Shown here one piece after another: positions 1 through 7,583 of a DNA stretch of 26,199 nucleotides (position 1 is its first letter; the number at the start of each line of letters is the position of its first letter). The stretch lies in NCBI GenBank assembly GCA_036519575.1, contig DATDKZ010000136.1, positions 1-26,199 of the forward strand, read 5' to 3'. A program made the translations under genes and the position numbers. This stretch comes from AC-69 sp036519575 (lineage in GTDB: Bacteria > Actinomycetota > UBA4738 > HRBIN12). The notes below the pieces were generated by a model. It was not told where the DNA came from. It did not search any database and was given only the letters and a program-made list of their open reading frames with translations.

Positions 1-518
1 TGGAGAAGCTCCGGTCGCTCGGGTACCCGATCTCGTTCGACCGGGTCCGCGAGATCGCCGGCAGCGGCAACATCGTTCGACCTCACGTTGCTCAGGCGCT
101 GGTCGAGGCCGGCGTCGTGGCCGACGAGGAGGAGGCCTTCGACCGGCTCATCGGCGACGACGGGCCCGCGTATGTCCCCAAGCACGCGCTCGCGCCCCTC
201 GAGGCGCTCGAGCTGGTCCGCGGGGCGGGGGGCGCGTGCGTGCTCGCTCACCCGGGCATGTGGAGCGCCGAGGAACCGGTCCCCGAGGACCTCATCGAGG
301 CCATGGCTGAGGCGGGAATGGCGGGCCTGGAGGCAGATCACAGTGACCACACGCCCGAGCAACGCGAGCGCTACCGGGACCTGGCCAAGCGGCTCGAGCT
401 GATCGTCACGGGCGGCTCGGACTGTCACGGGACGCGGTACGACCCCGTACGTCTGGGGTCGGTGACCACCGATCCCGATCAGTTCCGGGCACTCCGAAGC
501 CTCGCCGCCACGGGATAA
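1..518 (+). CDS. PHP-domain phosphoesterase, 3' part of gene
   Basis: This is the C-terminal part (about 171 residues) of a protein whose start lies before the window; the reading frame is open from base 3. It ends with TAA at 516-518. Two PHP (polymerase and histidinol phosphatase) metal-binding motifs are visible: VLAHPG about two thirds of the way along the visible part, and GGSDCHG near the end. This arrangement fits the TrpH/YciV-type PHP family, which includes the 3',5'-nucleoside bisphosphate phosphatase/RNase AM; family members are usually about 280 residues, so roughly the last 60% is present. The substrate cannot be told from this fragment. The next gene starts four bases after the stop on the same strand, so the two may share a transcript. 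Confidence 0.8.
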   Translation, partial: EKLRSLGYPISFDRVREIAGSGNIVRPHVAQALVEAGVVADEEEAFDRLIGDDGPAYVPKHALAPLEALELVRGAGGACVLAHPGMWSAEEPVPEDLIEAMAEAGMAGLEADHSDHTPEQRERYRDLAKRLELIVTGGSDCHGTRYDPVRLGSVTTDPDQFRALRSLAATG

Positions 519-522
519 CCAG

Positions 523-1827
523 GTGCGGCCGACCGGCAGGCGCGTCCTGATCGTGGGGGGCGGCTACGTCGGCATGTACGCGGCCCTGGAGATGCAACGC
601 GAGCTGTCTCGAGCGGGCCATGAGCTGACCCTGGTGAACCTGGAGAACTACATGCAGTACCAGCCGTTCCTGCCCGAGGTGGCCTCGGGCAACATCGAGC
701 CCCGCCACGTCGTCGTCCCCCTCCGGCAGATCCTCAAGAAGACCACCGTCCTGGTCGGCGAGGTTCGGCACATCGACCACGGGCGGCGGGTGGCCACGGT
801 GCGCACGCCGAATGGGGAGGACCTCGATGTCCCCTACGACGTCCTCGTGCTGGGGGCGGGCTCTCGATCGAGGGTCCTGCCCGTCCCGGGCCTGTCCGAT
901 CAGGGGGTGGGGTTCAAGACCGTGGCCGAGGCCATCTTCCTTCGCAACCACGTGTTGTCCCGGCTCGACGCCGCCGCCGAGGAGCCCGACGAGGACCATC
1001 GGCGGGCCGCCCTCACCTTCGTCTTCGTGGGGGCGGGGTACGCGGGGGTGGAGGCCCTGGCGGAGCTGGAAGACATGGCCCGCTCGGCGCTTCGCTACTA
1101 CAGCGGCCTGCATCCAGACGACATGCGGTGGGTCCTGGTGGAGGCCACTTCACGCATCCTGCCCGAGCTGAGCCCCGATCTGGCCACATACGTGAGCTCG
1201 CGGCTGCGGGTTCGGGGGATCGAGGTGCTGGTGAACACGACCCTCGAGTCCGCCGAGGGCGCGGTCATGCGCCTGTCGAACGGGATGCACTTCCCCGCGG
1301 ACACCCTCGTGTGGACGGCCGGCGTGAGGCCGGAGCCGCTCGCGGCCCGGTCGAACTTCCCAGTCGACGAGCGGGGACGAGTGCTCGTGGACGAGTTCCT
1401 GCGGGTCCGTGGCGTGGAGGCTGCCTGGGCGGCCGGGGACAACGCGGCGGTGCCCGACCTCGCGACGGGCGGGCTCTCCCCCCCAACGGCGCAACACGCG
1501 CTCCGTCAGGCCCGGCGGCTGGGCTTGAACGTGATCGCGTCGCTTCACGGGGAGCAGCTGGAGCCGTTCCGGTGGCGGAACCTGGGGCAGCTGGCCTCCC
1601 TCGGGCGGTTCAAGGGGGCGGCCATCGTGCTCGGGGTGAAGGTCACGGGGTTTCCGGCGTGGTTCCTCCACCGCACCTACCACCTGTGGATGATGCCCAC
1701 CCTGAACCGGAAGGTCCGGATCGTGACGGACTGGACGGTGGGGTTGCTCTTCCCTCGGGACGTGACGCAGCTCGGTTCGATCCACCACCCACGCGACGCC
1801 TTCCACCGGGCCGCGCGAGGGGAGTAG
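523..1827 (+). CDS. NAD(P)/FAD-dependent oxidoreductase, type II NADH dehydrogenase-like
   Basis: 434 residues with a GTG start four bases after the preceding gene. Two dinucleotide-binding Rossmann folds are visible: VGGGYVG at residues 11-17 (FAD) and VGAGYAG at 169-175 (NADH). A second FAD-contact motif, AGDNAAVP, lies at 304-311. It is followed by PPTAQHALRQ, which resembles the PPTAQ-type segment near the quinone site of NDH-2 enzymes. The C-terminal 80 residues contain aromatic and hydrophobic stretches (around GFPAWFLHRTYHLWMM) of the kind that anchor NDH-2 to the membrane surface. The family passes electrons from NADH to quinone without pumping protons. Other pyridine nucleotide-disulfide oxidoreductases share the two folds, so the quinone role is inferred from length, motif order and the C-terminus. 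It converges on the CBS gene with a 13-base gap. Confidence 0.8.
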   Translation: MRPTGRRVLIVGGGYVGMYAALEMQRELSRAGHELTLVNLENYMQYQPFLPEVASGNIEPRHVVVPLRQILKKTTVLVGEVRHIDHGRRVATVRTPNGEDLDVPYDVLVLGAGSRSRVLPVPGLSDQGVGFKTVAEAIFLRNHVLSRLDAAAEEPDEDHRRAALTFVFVGAGYAGVEALAELEDMARSALRYYSGLHPDDMRWVLVEATSRILPELSPDLATYVSSRLRVRGIEVLVNTTLESAEGAVMRLSNGMHFPADTLVWTAGVRPEPLAARSNFPVDERGRVLVDEFLRVRGVEAAWAAGDNAAVPDLATGGLSPPTAQHALRQARRLGLNVIASLHGEQLEPFRWRNLGQLASLGRFKGAAIVLGVKVTGFPAWFLHRTYHLWMMPTLNRKVRIVTDWTVGLLFPRDVTQLGSIHHPRDAFHRAARGE

Positions 1828-1840
1828 CTCCGAGCGCCCT

Positions 1841-2293
1841 TCAGCGGTTCCGGTTGATCTCGGCGGCGGCCGACAACGTCGTGTGACTGCGCTCCAGGTC
1901 CGGCAGCTCGTGGCCGCCGGTGATCTCCTCGACCGCCCAGTTGGTCAGGTCGCGGATGGAGATGATCCCTACCAACGCGCCCTTGTCCAGGACCGGCAGA
2001 TGGCGGATCCGAAGCCTGGCCATGTGCTCGGCGGCCTCGGCGATGTCGGTCCGGGGCTCGACCGTGTCGAGTTCGGTGCTCATGCGGTCGGCCACCTTGA
2101 CGGCCTGCGGGTCCAGGCCGTCCGCGACCAGGTTGACCAGGTCGCGCTCGGTCACGATCCCGGCGAGCCTCTCGCCGTCCATCACGACGACGGAGGAGAT
2201 GGCGTTGTCCTTGAGCAGCTTGGCGACGTGGGCGAACATCTGGTCCGGGGTGGTGGTCTTCACGGTGCTCTTCATCACGTCTCCGACCTGCAT
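1841..2293 (-). CDS. CBS-domain pair protein
   Basis: 150 residues, starting with ATG at 2293 behind a strong GGAGGT ribosome site at 2304-2299 (5-base spacer). It is almost entirely two CBS domains: the first covers about residues 5-60 (opening VGDVMKS, with a GIVTERDLV segment) and the second about 68-125 (VADRMSTEL, with GIISIRDLT). Each ends with the hydrophobic strand followed by the RDL helix typical of CBS modules. Stand-alone CBS pairs bind adenine nucleotides (AMP, ATP, NAD-type ligands) and act as energy or redox sensors, but ligand and partner cannot be read here. The last 25 residues are polar. It is the last gene of a five-gene minus-strand block, 89 bases after tldE, and may also have its own promoter. 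Confidence 0.85.
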   Translation of the reverse strand: MQVGDVMKSTVKTTTPDQMFAHVAKLLKDNAISSVVVMDGERLAGIVTERDLVNLVADGLDPQAVKVADRMSTELDTVEPRTDIAEAAEHMARLRIRHLPVLDKGALVGIISIRDLTNWAVEEITGGHELPDLERSHTTLSAAAEINRNR

Positions 2294-2332
2294 CGGTCAC
2301 CTCCGTCCTGCTGCCGTTGGGACAGCCTCTCG

Positions 2333-2338
2333 AGGGTA
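2333..2338 (-). promoter_or_regulatory. possible -10 element of the CBS-protein gene
   Basis: On the minus strand the hexamer TACCCT (TANNNT type) lies about 40 bases before the CBS-protein ATG, leaving room for a short leader with the GGAGGT site. No convincing -35 is visible. The gap between tldE and this gene is too long for tight coupling, which makes a local promoter reasonable. Confidence 0.25.
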
Positions 2339-2382
2339 CCGGAACGGGGCGGCGAGGGTGAGATCCGTTCCGTCGCCCCCCG

Positions 2383-3732
2383 TCAGTGATCCGAACGCCC
2401 GGTGAAGTGGAACGAGTCCACCTTCAGGGCGGGAACGCGGGAGGCGGAGAAGAAGAACTCGCTGGCCAGCTCGCTGTCACGGCCCACCATCGACGCGGAG
2501 CGAAGGGCCTCGAGGATGGACTGGGTGAATCGGAAGTTCTTCACGGGGTGAGTCACTTCCCCGGACTCGATGAGGAACGTCCCGTCGCGTGTCATCCCGG
2601 TGATGGTGGACTCCAGGGGGTGAACGACGTTCGAGTAGTGGAACCGGGTGACGAGCAAGCCGCGGTCGGTCGAGGCGATCATGTCCTCCACCGAGGCCTG
2701 ACCGGGCTCCATGAACAGGTTGAGGGGGAACGGACCCTCCGGGTTGGGCGGGGGAAGGGCGTGGCCGGTCGTCTCCGTGCCGGCCTGGCGGGCCGTGCGC
2801 CTGTCGTACACGCCGTCGATGAACACGCCGTCTCGGATCAGGTCGACGCGGCGACGGGGCGTTCCCTCGAAGTCGAAGGGGAGTCCGACGGTGTCGGGCG
2901 AGGTGGCGTCGTCGTAGATCGTGATTGCCGGCTGAGCCACCTGCTGCCCTTGCTTCCCGGAGAAGCAGGACCGCTCCTCGGCAAGCATCCGTCCGCCGAA
3001 CCCGATCCAGGCCAGGAACCCGACCAGGGTGGAGACCGCCGCGGGTTCCAGGACCACCGGGTACCGGCCTGGTTCGAGGTCGATCGGCCGGCGGGAGGCC
3101 GCCGCTTTCGTCGCGGCCCGACGGCCTACGGCCCCGGGATCCACCTGAGCCAGCGAGGGGGCGAACGTCTCGGCGAAGCCACTCCCGCCATCGTCGGCGG
3201 TGACGACCGTGGTGACCGAGGCAAGGGTGGAAGGGGCCCAACAGAATTGGCCCTCGCTGTTGAGCACCGCGACCTCGCTGGCGGCGGTCTCGAACGCTCC
3301 GGAAGCCACCAGGCCTCGCCCGCACTCGGCGATGAGCGCCGCGACACCCTCGGCCCGATGGTCCGGGGTGATGGAGGCGGTGGCCTCATCGAACCGGTCG
3401 CTCTGGGGAACGGGCTGTGGGGGCGCGAGTCCGGGGAACAGTGGGTCGGGCGCCACCACCTCGGCCATCTCTCTTGCGCTCTCGGCCGCCCGTCGAGCAC
3501 CCTCCTCGGAGAAGTCGTTGGAGGCGGCCACCCCGATGCGTCCGCCCTTCACCACGCGCACGCGGACGCCGGTGTCCTCCTGCCAGGTGCTCTGGTGGAT
3601 GGCCGAGGACGCGAACCGGGTGAGCCCGGCCCATTCGTGGATGAACAGGACCTCCACGCCGTCGACTCCTGGCACGGTCAGCGCCGGCTCGGTGACCGAC
3701 CGCACCCGGTCGGGGCCGATCAGCCCCGGCAT
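2383..3732 (-). CDS. tldE: TldE/PmbA-like metalloprotease subunit
   Basis: 449 residues. The ATG at 3732 shares its A with the TGA stop of tldD (TGATG), which fixes the start: the open frame runs further upstream, but that part is a shadow of tldD. The protein belongs to the TldD/PmbA (U62) family. It contains no HExxxH zinc motif, as expected for TldE, the non-catalytic partner of TldD. Recognisable family segments include the STITGMTRDGTF stretch in the C-terminal third (compare SGMFIRDG-type segments in PmbA) and the final VPALKVDSFHF region. In known systems the TldD/TldE heterodimer unfolds and cuts small peptides, including gyrase-inhibitor toxins and RiPP leader peptides. The overlap strongly suggests co-translation with tldD in a 1:1 complex. 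Confidence 0.88.
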   Translation of the reverse strand: MPGLIGPDRVRSVTEPALTVPGVDGVEVLFIHEWAGLTRFASSAIHQSTWQEDTGVRVRVVKGGRIGVAASNDFSEEGARRAAESAREMAEVVAPDPLFPGLAPPQPVPQSDRFDEATASITPDHRAEGVAALIAECGRGLVASGAFETAASEVAVLNSEGQFCWAPSTLASVTTVVTADDGGSGFAETFAPSLAQVDPGAVGRRAATKAAASRRPIDLEPGRYPVVLEPAAVSTLVGFLAWIGFGGRMLAEERSCFSGKQGQQVAQPAITIYDDATSPDTVGLPFDFEGTPRRRVDLIRDGVFIDGVYDRRTARQAGTETTGHALPPPNPEGPFPLNLFMEPGQASVEDMIASTDRGLLVTRFHYSNVVHPLESTITGMTRDGTFLIESGEVTHPVKNFRFTQSILEALRSASMVGRDSELASEFFFSASRVPALKVDSFHFTGRSDH

Positions 3733-5174
3733 CAGCGCACCCCCACCTGGACGTTGCGGAAGCGGGCCGGCGACGTGCCGTGACCCACCCGGGCGGTCTG
3801 CGCGGGCTGCCCCTTGCCACAGTTGGGCGTGCCCCACAGGGTCCAGTCCTCCCGGCCTCCCACCGTGTCGCACGATCGCCAGAACTCGGTGGTGATGCCG
3901 GTGTAGTTGGGGTTGCGGTACATCTGCGTGAGTTTGCCGGCCTTGATGCGCCAGGCGATCTCGCACCCGAACTGGAAGTTCACCCGCTTGTCGTCGATGG
4001 ACCACGACTGGTTCGTGGCCATGAAGATGCCGTCCTTCGTATCGCCGATGATGTCGGCGAGCGATCCCTCGCCGGGCTCGATGTTGATGTTGGTCATCCG
4101 GATCAGCGGGAGGTTCCCCCAGCCGTCGGCCCGCATGGCCCCCGTGGACGTGCCGCCGATCGCCCCCGCTGTCTCGCGGCTGGAGATGAAGTCCTGGAAC
4201 GTCCCGTCGACGATGATGGGGACCCGCTGCGCTGGGACGCCTTCATCGTCCCAGCCGAACGAGCCCAGGCCACCCGGGATGGTCGCGTCTGCCGTGATCG
4301 ACACGAGGTCGCTCGCGTAGCGGAGCCTTCCCCGATCGCCCGGCGAGACGAACGAGGAGCCCGCGTAGGACTCCTCCATGCCGAGCACTCGGTCGAGCTC
4401 CACCGCGTGGCCGATCGACTCGTGCACCTGGAGCTCCATCTGGCCGGAATCAAGGACGAGGGTGGTCACCTCGCTGGGACAGTCTGCGGCCGAGAGCAGC
4501 TCAACTGCCTCGGTCGCCATCCGCTCGGCCTCCTCGATCAACCCGAGCTTTGCGATGTGCTCCCAGCCGGCCGCGGCGATGTGGCCGCGGAAGGAGTTCG
4601 GGTACGACCGCCGCTGGAGCTCGCCCTCGGAGATGGCGGTGGCGTCGAGGCCGGCCCCCGAGTGCAGGACGGTCTGCTCGATCGCGCTTCCCTCGGAGGA
4701 TGCGAAGGACGTCCGGACCCGGTACAGGTCGATGCCGCCCTCGGCGAACGCGAGGCCGTCGACTTCCTGCATCCGCCGGGTGGCCTCCATCAACAGGGCG
4801 ACCTTCTCCTCCAGCGACACGTTGAACGGATCGTCCTGGAAGGGGCTGGCCCACGTACCCGTGACGGGCTCGATCTCGGTGAGCTTGACCGGTTCGCGTG
4901 GAAGGCGAGCCGCGGCTCGGGCGATCTCGACGGCCAGGCCGGCGGTTCGGGCGATCTCGGCGCCTTCGGGCCGTGCGGTGGCGGCGAACCCCCAATACCC
5001 GTCGACCAGCACGCGGACGCCGACCCCTTCGGAGGTCGCCCGATCGATCCCCTCCATCTCCTGGTTGCGGACCGTGATCGATTCGGAGTCCTCGTGGACG
5101 AACCGGGCGTCCGCATAGTGGGCGCCGGCGGCGCGTGCCGCCTCGACGGCCTCCTTCGCTACGTGGAGCATCAT
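3732..5174 (-). CDS. tldD: TldD-like zinc metalloprotease
   Basis: 480 residues. The chosen ATG at 5174 lies 8 bases after a GGAGG site (5187-5183); a second ATG follows directly at 5171. The open frame continues upstream to 5270, but that part reads as low-complexity shadow sequence. The catalytic zinc motif HESIGH is at residues 251-256, and a cysteine at 404 (FGCEIAW) sits where TldD proteins carry the third zinc ligand. A conserved glycine/asparagine-rich region (NINIEPGEG) lies near residue 364. TldD forms a heterodimer with TldE and degrades or processes peptides that thread into the cavity. The TldE gene follows with a one-base overlap. No RiPP precursor or gyrase toxin gene is recognisable nearby, so the substrate is unknown. 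Confidence 0.92.
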   Translation of the reverse strand: MMLHVAKEAVEAARAAGAHYADARFVHEDSESITVRNQEMEGIDRATSEGVGVRVLVDGYWGFAATARPEGAEIARTAGLAVEIARAAARLPREPVKLTEIEPVTGTWASPFQDDPFNVSLEEKVALLMEATRRMQEVDGLAFAEGGIDLYRVRTSFASSEGSAIEQTVLHSGAGLDATAISEGELQRRSYPNSFRGHIAAAGWEHIAKLGLIEEAERMATEAVELLSAADCPSEVTTLVLDSGQMELQVHESIGHAVELDRVLGMEESYAGSSFVSPGDRGRLRYASDLVSITADATIPGGLGSFGWDDEGVPAQRVPIIVDGTFQDFISSRETAGAIGGTSTGAMRADGWGNLPLIRMTNINIEPGEGSLADIIGDTKDGIFMATNQSWSIDDKRVNFQFGCEIAWRIKAGKLTQMYRNPNYTGITTEFWRSCDTVGGREDWTLWGTPNCGKGQPAQTARVGHGTSPARFRNVQVGVR

Positions 5175-5224
5175 TCGGCGAACCTCCGGCGGGGGACGAG
5201 CGACGGGACCTTCGAGCGGCGGAC

Positions 5225-5230
5225 AGCCTA
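5225..5230 (-). promoter_or_regulatory. possible -10 element of tldD
   Basis: On the minus strand TAGGCT (TANNNT type) lies about 50 bases before the tldD ATG, leaving a leader that carries the GGAGG site. The same hexamer occurs just before the PIG-L gene at 18028. No clear -35 is visible. The 126-base gap from the C45 gene supports a separate promoter. Confidence 0.35.
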
Positions 5231-5300
5231 CCCGACGGCACCGACCCCCGCAGTGGGGGAGCTGGTCCACCCGGCCCGCCGACAGAACGAGGGCCGGACC

Positions 5301-6374
5301 TCAGGCTCTCTGAGAGAACGCGTACTCCTGCGCGACGGAGTCGCAGGGGTTCCCACGGCCGAACGTGATCCGCATCCCGGTCATGTCGGCGACGCACCAG
5401 AACGCAGTGGCCGTGTCTCCTCCCCACCGCTCCGGGTGCCGGCACAGGGCGTCGGGCGGGTTCTCGTGGTCGGACAGCATGGTCCGGAGCCGGTCGGCGG
5501 TCACCGTGCCCGGCTCCTGGTCGCGGAGGAGCTCCGACGCCCGTCGGTACCGGACGGCGGAGTGCACGGCGTACTCGGGGTCGCCCTCGTAGCCGAGCAT
5601 GCCCTCGCAGACGTAGTGGTTCGTGTGGACCAGGTGGCCCCGTTCGTCCGGCTCGGTCATCTCCGCGGACATGGCCGAGCCCTCCACGTTCACCACCTCG
5701 CCCTCGCGGGAGACGAGCACGTTGTTGTAGGAGGATGCGCGATCGTGGCGGAGGGCCTCGCCGACCATCATGTCGATGGTCGGGCCTCGCAGCATGGACC
5801 GCACCTGGATCTCGCGGGGGACCCCGATCCGCTCGTCGTTCGGAGAGAGCTCGTTGCCGGTGAGCGACAGCCCCGCCGAGTTCCATCCCACGCTGATCCA
5901 GATGCCGTTGCCGATGGTGAGCACGACCGGATCACCGGTGACCTCCCACTCGATCGCCACGAGCTGCTCCTGGTACTTCCGATGCATGTCGTTGTTGTGG
6001 GCCACCAGGACGCGGTCGCCGACCGTGGCGGGCGGGACGGCGACCAGGTCGCTGCACCGGCCCTTGAGGGCGTGGGTGCGCGGCTCGTACCAGATCTCCT
6101 CGGTGGCGCAGGCAAAGAGCGCACGTGGATCGACCCCGGCGGCTTCCGCGGCCCCCTCGAGCTCATCCAGGTACCAGGGGTGCGCCTCGGCCGCGACCTC
6201 TCGGTAGCGATCGGCCAGGGACAGCTGGTCGGCACGGGTGCGGCCCTGGGGGATGTCGGCGTCGAACTGCACCGCCTCCTCCAGGACGGGAGCGCAGGCC
6301 GACCCGATCTGCGCCCCCACCTCCCGGTGGGAGCCCGCCACGTGGACCATGTGGATGGCCGGAGGCGTGGTCAT
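5301..6374 (-). CDS. C45-type Ntn hydrolase (acyl-CoA:6-APA acyltransferase-like)
   Basis: 357 residues, ATG at 6374. The layout fits the C45 (AAT/PF03417) family of N-terminal-nucleophile hydrolases: an N-terminal helical propiece of about 106 residues, a candidate nucleophile Cys107 in GRCSDL, then AHNNDM (equivalent to the family's N-D motif after the nucleophile) and a HTNHYV segment that is frequent in this family. Members autocleave before the Cys to give two chains and hydrolyse or transfer amide-linked acyl groups; some make penicillins, most have unknown substrates. The residue before the Cys is Arg rather than the usual Gly, so the cleavage site needs proof. No signal peptide is visible, so it is probably cytoplasmic. 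It starts 22 bases after the upstream membrane-protein gene and has no clear ribosome site. Confidence 0.72.
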   Translation of the reverse strand: MTTPPAIHMVHVAGSHREVGAQIGSACAPVLEEAVQFDADIPQGRTRADQLSLADRYREVAAEAHPWYLDELEGAAEAAGVDPRALFACATEEIWYEPRTHALKGRCSDLVAVPPATVGDRVLVAHNNDMHRKYQEQLVAIEWEVTGDPVVLTIGNGIWISVGWNSAGLSLTGNELSPNDERIGVPREIQVRSMLRGPTIDMMVGEALRHDRASSYNNVLVSREGEVVNVEGSAMSAEMTEPDERGHLVHTNHYVCEGMLGYEGDPEYAVHSAVRYRRASELLRDQEPGTVTADRLRTMLSDHENPPDALCRHPERWGGDTATAFWCVADMTGMRITFGRGNPCDSVAQEYAFSQRA

Positions 6375-6380
6375 ACCGGG

Positions 6381-6386
6381 ATCGTA
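6381..6386 (-). promoter_or_regulatory. possible -10 element for a leaderless C45 hydrolase transcript
   Basis: On the minus strand TACGAT is followed by exactly six bases (CCCGGT) and then the ATG at 6374. A -10 hexamer six to seven bases before the start codon would place transcription at or next to the A of ATG, giving a leaderless mRNA. The gene lacks a Shine-Dalgarno sequence, which agrees. No clear -35 is seen. Confidence 0.4.
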
Positions 6387-6396
6387 CTGCCGCCCG

Positions 6397-7344
6397 TCAG
6401 GCGGGAGCCGGCGGGGGCGGCGGCGGCATCGTCGCCGGTGCGGGGATAGTCGCCATCGCCTCCCTGCGGCGGACCGCGACCGCGAGGACGCCCAGCCCGT
6501 ACACGACGGCCACGAACCACACCAGCCCAGAGACGAACGGGATGAGCGACGCCACGCGGACGATGGCCCATCCGGCCAGGAACGCCAGATACCGACTGGT
6601 GGGTGGCTTGAGCAGGGCCCGACCCAGGGCGAAGCACGAGGCGGTGTAGCCGAGCGAGTAGATCAGGGCGAGGCCGAGGAGGGTCCCGAGGCCGAACGGG
6701 ATGCCCACGATGGTGATCAGGGCGATCACGGCCACGAGGGGAAGCCCGAAGAACAGGCCGACTCCCCAGCCGATCGACGCACCGACCCGCTCCACCGCCG
6801 CGAGGGCGACGGACTCGGCCGCTCTCGGCGCGAACAGGAGGAGCAGCACCCCGAGGATCAGGATCGAGACCGAGACGGCCACCCACACGGCGAACTGGCT
6901 GATCCAAGTGAACCGGCCGGTGATCACGTCGGTATCCACCCGCCGGCGGTCGCCCTCGATCGCCGCCCCGGATGCGACGCTCGGCGCCGACTGGGTCACC
7001 AGGTCCCCGCCGATCCGGGCCCCGGAGGCCACGGTGACATCGCCGTTGAACGACGTCACGTCACCGGTGACCGTCCCCGAGATCGACACGTCGCCGTGGA
7101 AGGAGGTGAGGGAGCCCCGGACCGTCCCCTCGATGGTGGCCGGCCCGTTGAAGATCACCACATCGCCAACGGTCTGGCCCGCCTGGACCGCCACCTGTCC
7201 GGTCAACACGATCTGAGGGTCGTTCTGTTCGGAGTCGGCGGCCAGGGCCGGCGCGGCCAGAGCCGGCGCGGCCAGAGCGAGGAGCGACAGCGCCGCGAAC
7301 GGGACGATGACGCAGAGTGCCAGCACACGACGGGTCACGGTCAT
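6397..7344 (-). CDS. secreted-fold bactofilin-like repeat plus membrane domain protein
   Basis: 315 residues from the ATG at 7344, which lies about 8 bases after an AGGAGG-type site; the open frame extends further upstream but without a ribosome site. Residues 1-36 form a signal peptide or anchor ending in the repeat PALAAPALAA. Residues 45-135 carry short glycine/valine repeats (for example IEGTVRGSLTSFHGDVSISG, then TGDVTSFNGDVTVASG) of the kind that build the beta-helix of bactofilins and polymer-forming proteins. Residues about 150-290 hold four to five hydrophobic membrane segments. The tail is proline-rich (MPPPPPPAPA). Such proteins are common but uncharacterised; a role at the cell envelope is an inference from signal peptide and membrane domain. 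It is the first gene of the minus-strand block. Confidence 0.7.
   Translation of the reverse strand: MTVTRRVLALCVIVPFAALSLLALAAPALAAPALAADSEQNDPQIVLTGQVAVQAGQTVGDVVIFNGPATIEGTVRGSLTSFHGDVSISGTVTGDVTSFNGDVTVASGARIGGDLVTQSAPSVASGAAIEGDRRRVDTDVITGRFTWISQFAVWVAVSVSILILGVLLLLFAPRAAESVALAAVERVGASIGWGVGLFFGLPLVAVIALITIVGIPFGLGTLLGLALIYSLGYTASCFALGRALLKPPTSRYLAFLAGWAIVRVASLIPFVSGLVWFVAVVYGLGVLAVAVRRREAMATIPAPATMPPPPPPAPA
7241..7278. repeat. 15-bp tandem duplication in a signal-peptide region
   Basis: The 15-base unit GCCAGNGCCGGCGCG occurs at 7241-7255 and 7256-7270 (one mismatch), with a further half unit to 7278. It encodes the PALAA repeat at the end of the signal peptide of the membrane-protein gene. 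The unit is a multiple of three, so copy changes would keep the frame. Confidence 0.85.
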
Positions 7345-7544
7345 CTCGTCCCCTCCTCGTGAAACCGACGACCCTTGTACCACACCCATTTTCTCTGAAC
7401 GAATCGGGGAATGACCGAACGTGACGAAAGGAGGTCGCGCGAATCGCGAACTCACCGGGTGCCTCCAGCAGGGGCGGTCGGTCTTCGGCCCGCAAGCGCA
7501 GCTCGTAGCCAGGGCCTGTCACACCCTCGCTTTACGGTTGACCC
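7345..7544. promoter_or_regulatory. divergent intergenic region with candidate promoters
   Basis: About 235 bases separate the minus-strand membrane-protein gene from rmuC. The part at 7380-7410 is visibly richer in A and T than its surroundings. On the minus strand TACAAG (7379-7374) could be the -10 for the membrane-protein gene, about 30 bases before its ATG. On the plus strand a perfect AAAGGAGGT (7427-7435) has no start codon at a usable distance. I see no gene in 7345-7544. Confidence 0.3.
7533..7538 (+). promoter_or_regulatory. possible -10 element before the rmuC leader ORF
   Basis: TACGGT (TANNNT type) lies six bases before a GTG codon at 7545, the spacing expected for a leaderless transcript. 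No good -35 is visible upstream. The call rests on spacing and on the coupled ORF that follows. Confidence 0.3.
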
Positions 7545-7583
7545 GTGATCGAACGCGCGCGGGCGCACCGTGGAGAACCGTGA
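7545..7583 (+). CDS. possible 12-codon leader ORF coupled to rmuC
   Basis: A GTG at 7545 opens a 12-codon frame that reads (M)IERARAHRGEP and stops at TGA 7581-7583. That TGA overlaps the GTG start of rmuC at 7580 as GTGA, the same overlap used between argC/argJ and argJ/argB in this window. The GTG lies six bases after TACGGT, so it could be the first codon of a leaderless mRNA. Its peptide resembles nothing I know, and the frame is short enough to arise by chance. If real, its role would be to deliver ribosomes to rmuC, which has only a poorly spaced ribosome site. Confidence 0.3.
   Translation: MIERARAHRGEP

Noticed and set aside
3780..6449. An 889-codon open frame on the plus strand across tldD and the C45 gene
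   Set aside because: It lies antisense to two genes with clear catalytic motifs. Long antisense frames are expected in such GC-rich DNA, and its product has no recognisable domain.
1841..7344. RiPP or microcin precursor gene near tldDE
   Set aside because: I looked for short frames with a ribosome site and Cys/Gly-rich core in the gaps between these genes and found none.
7421..7579. N-terminal extension of rmuC from GTG 7421
   Set aside because: AAAGGAGGT lies inside it rather than before it, the residues look non-coding, and starting at 7580 places the expected membrane anchor at the N-terminus.
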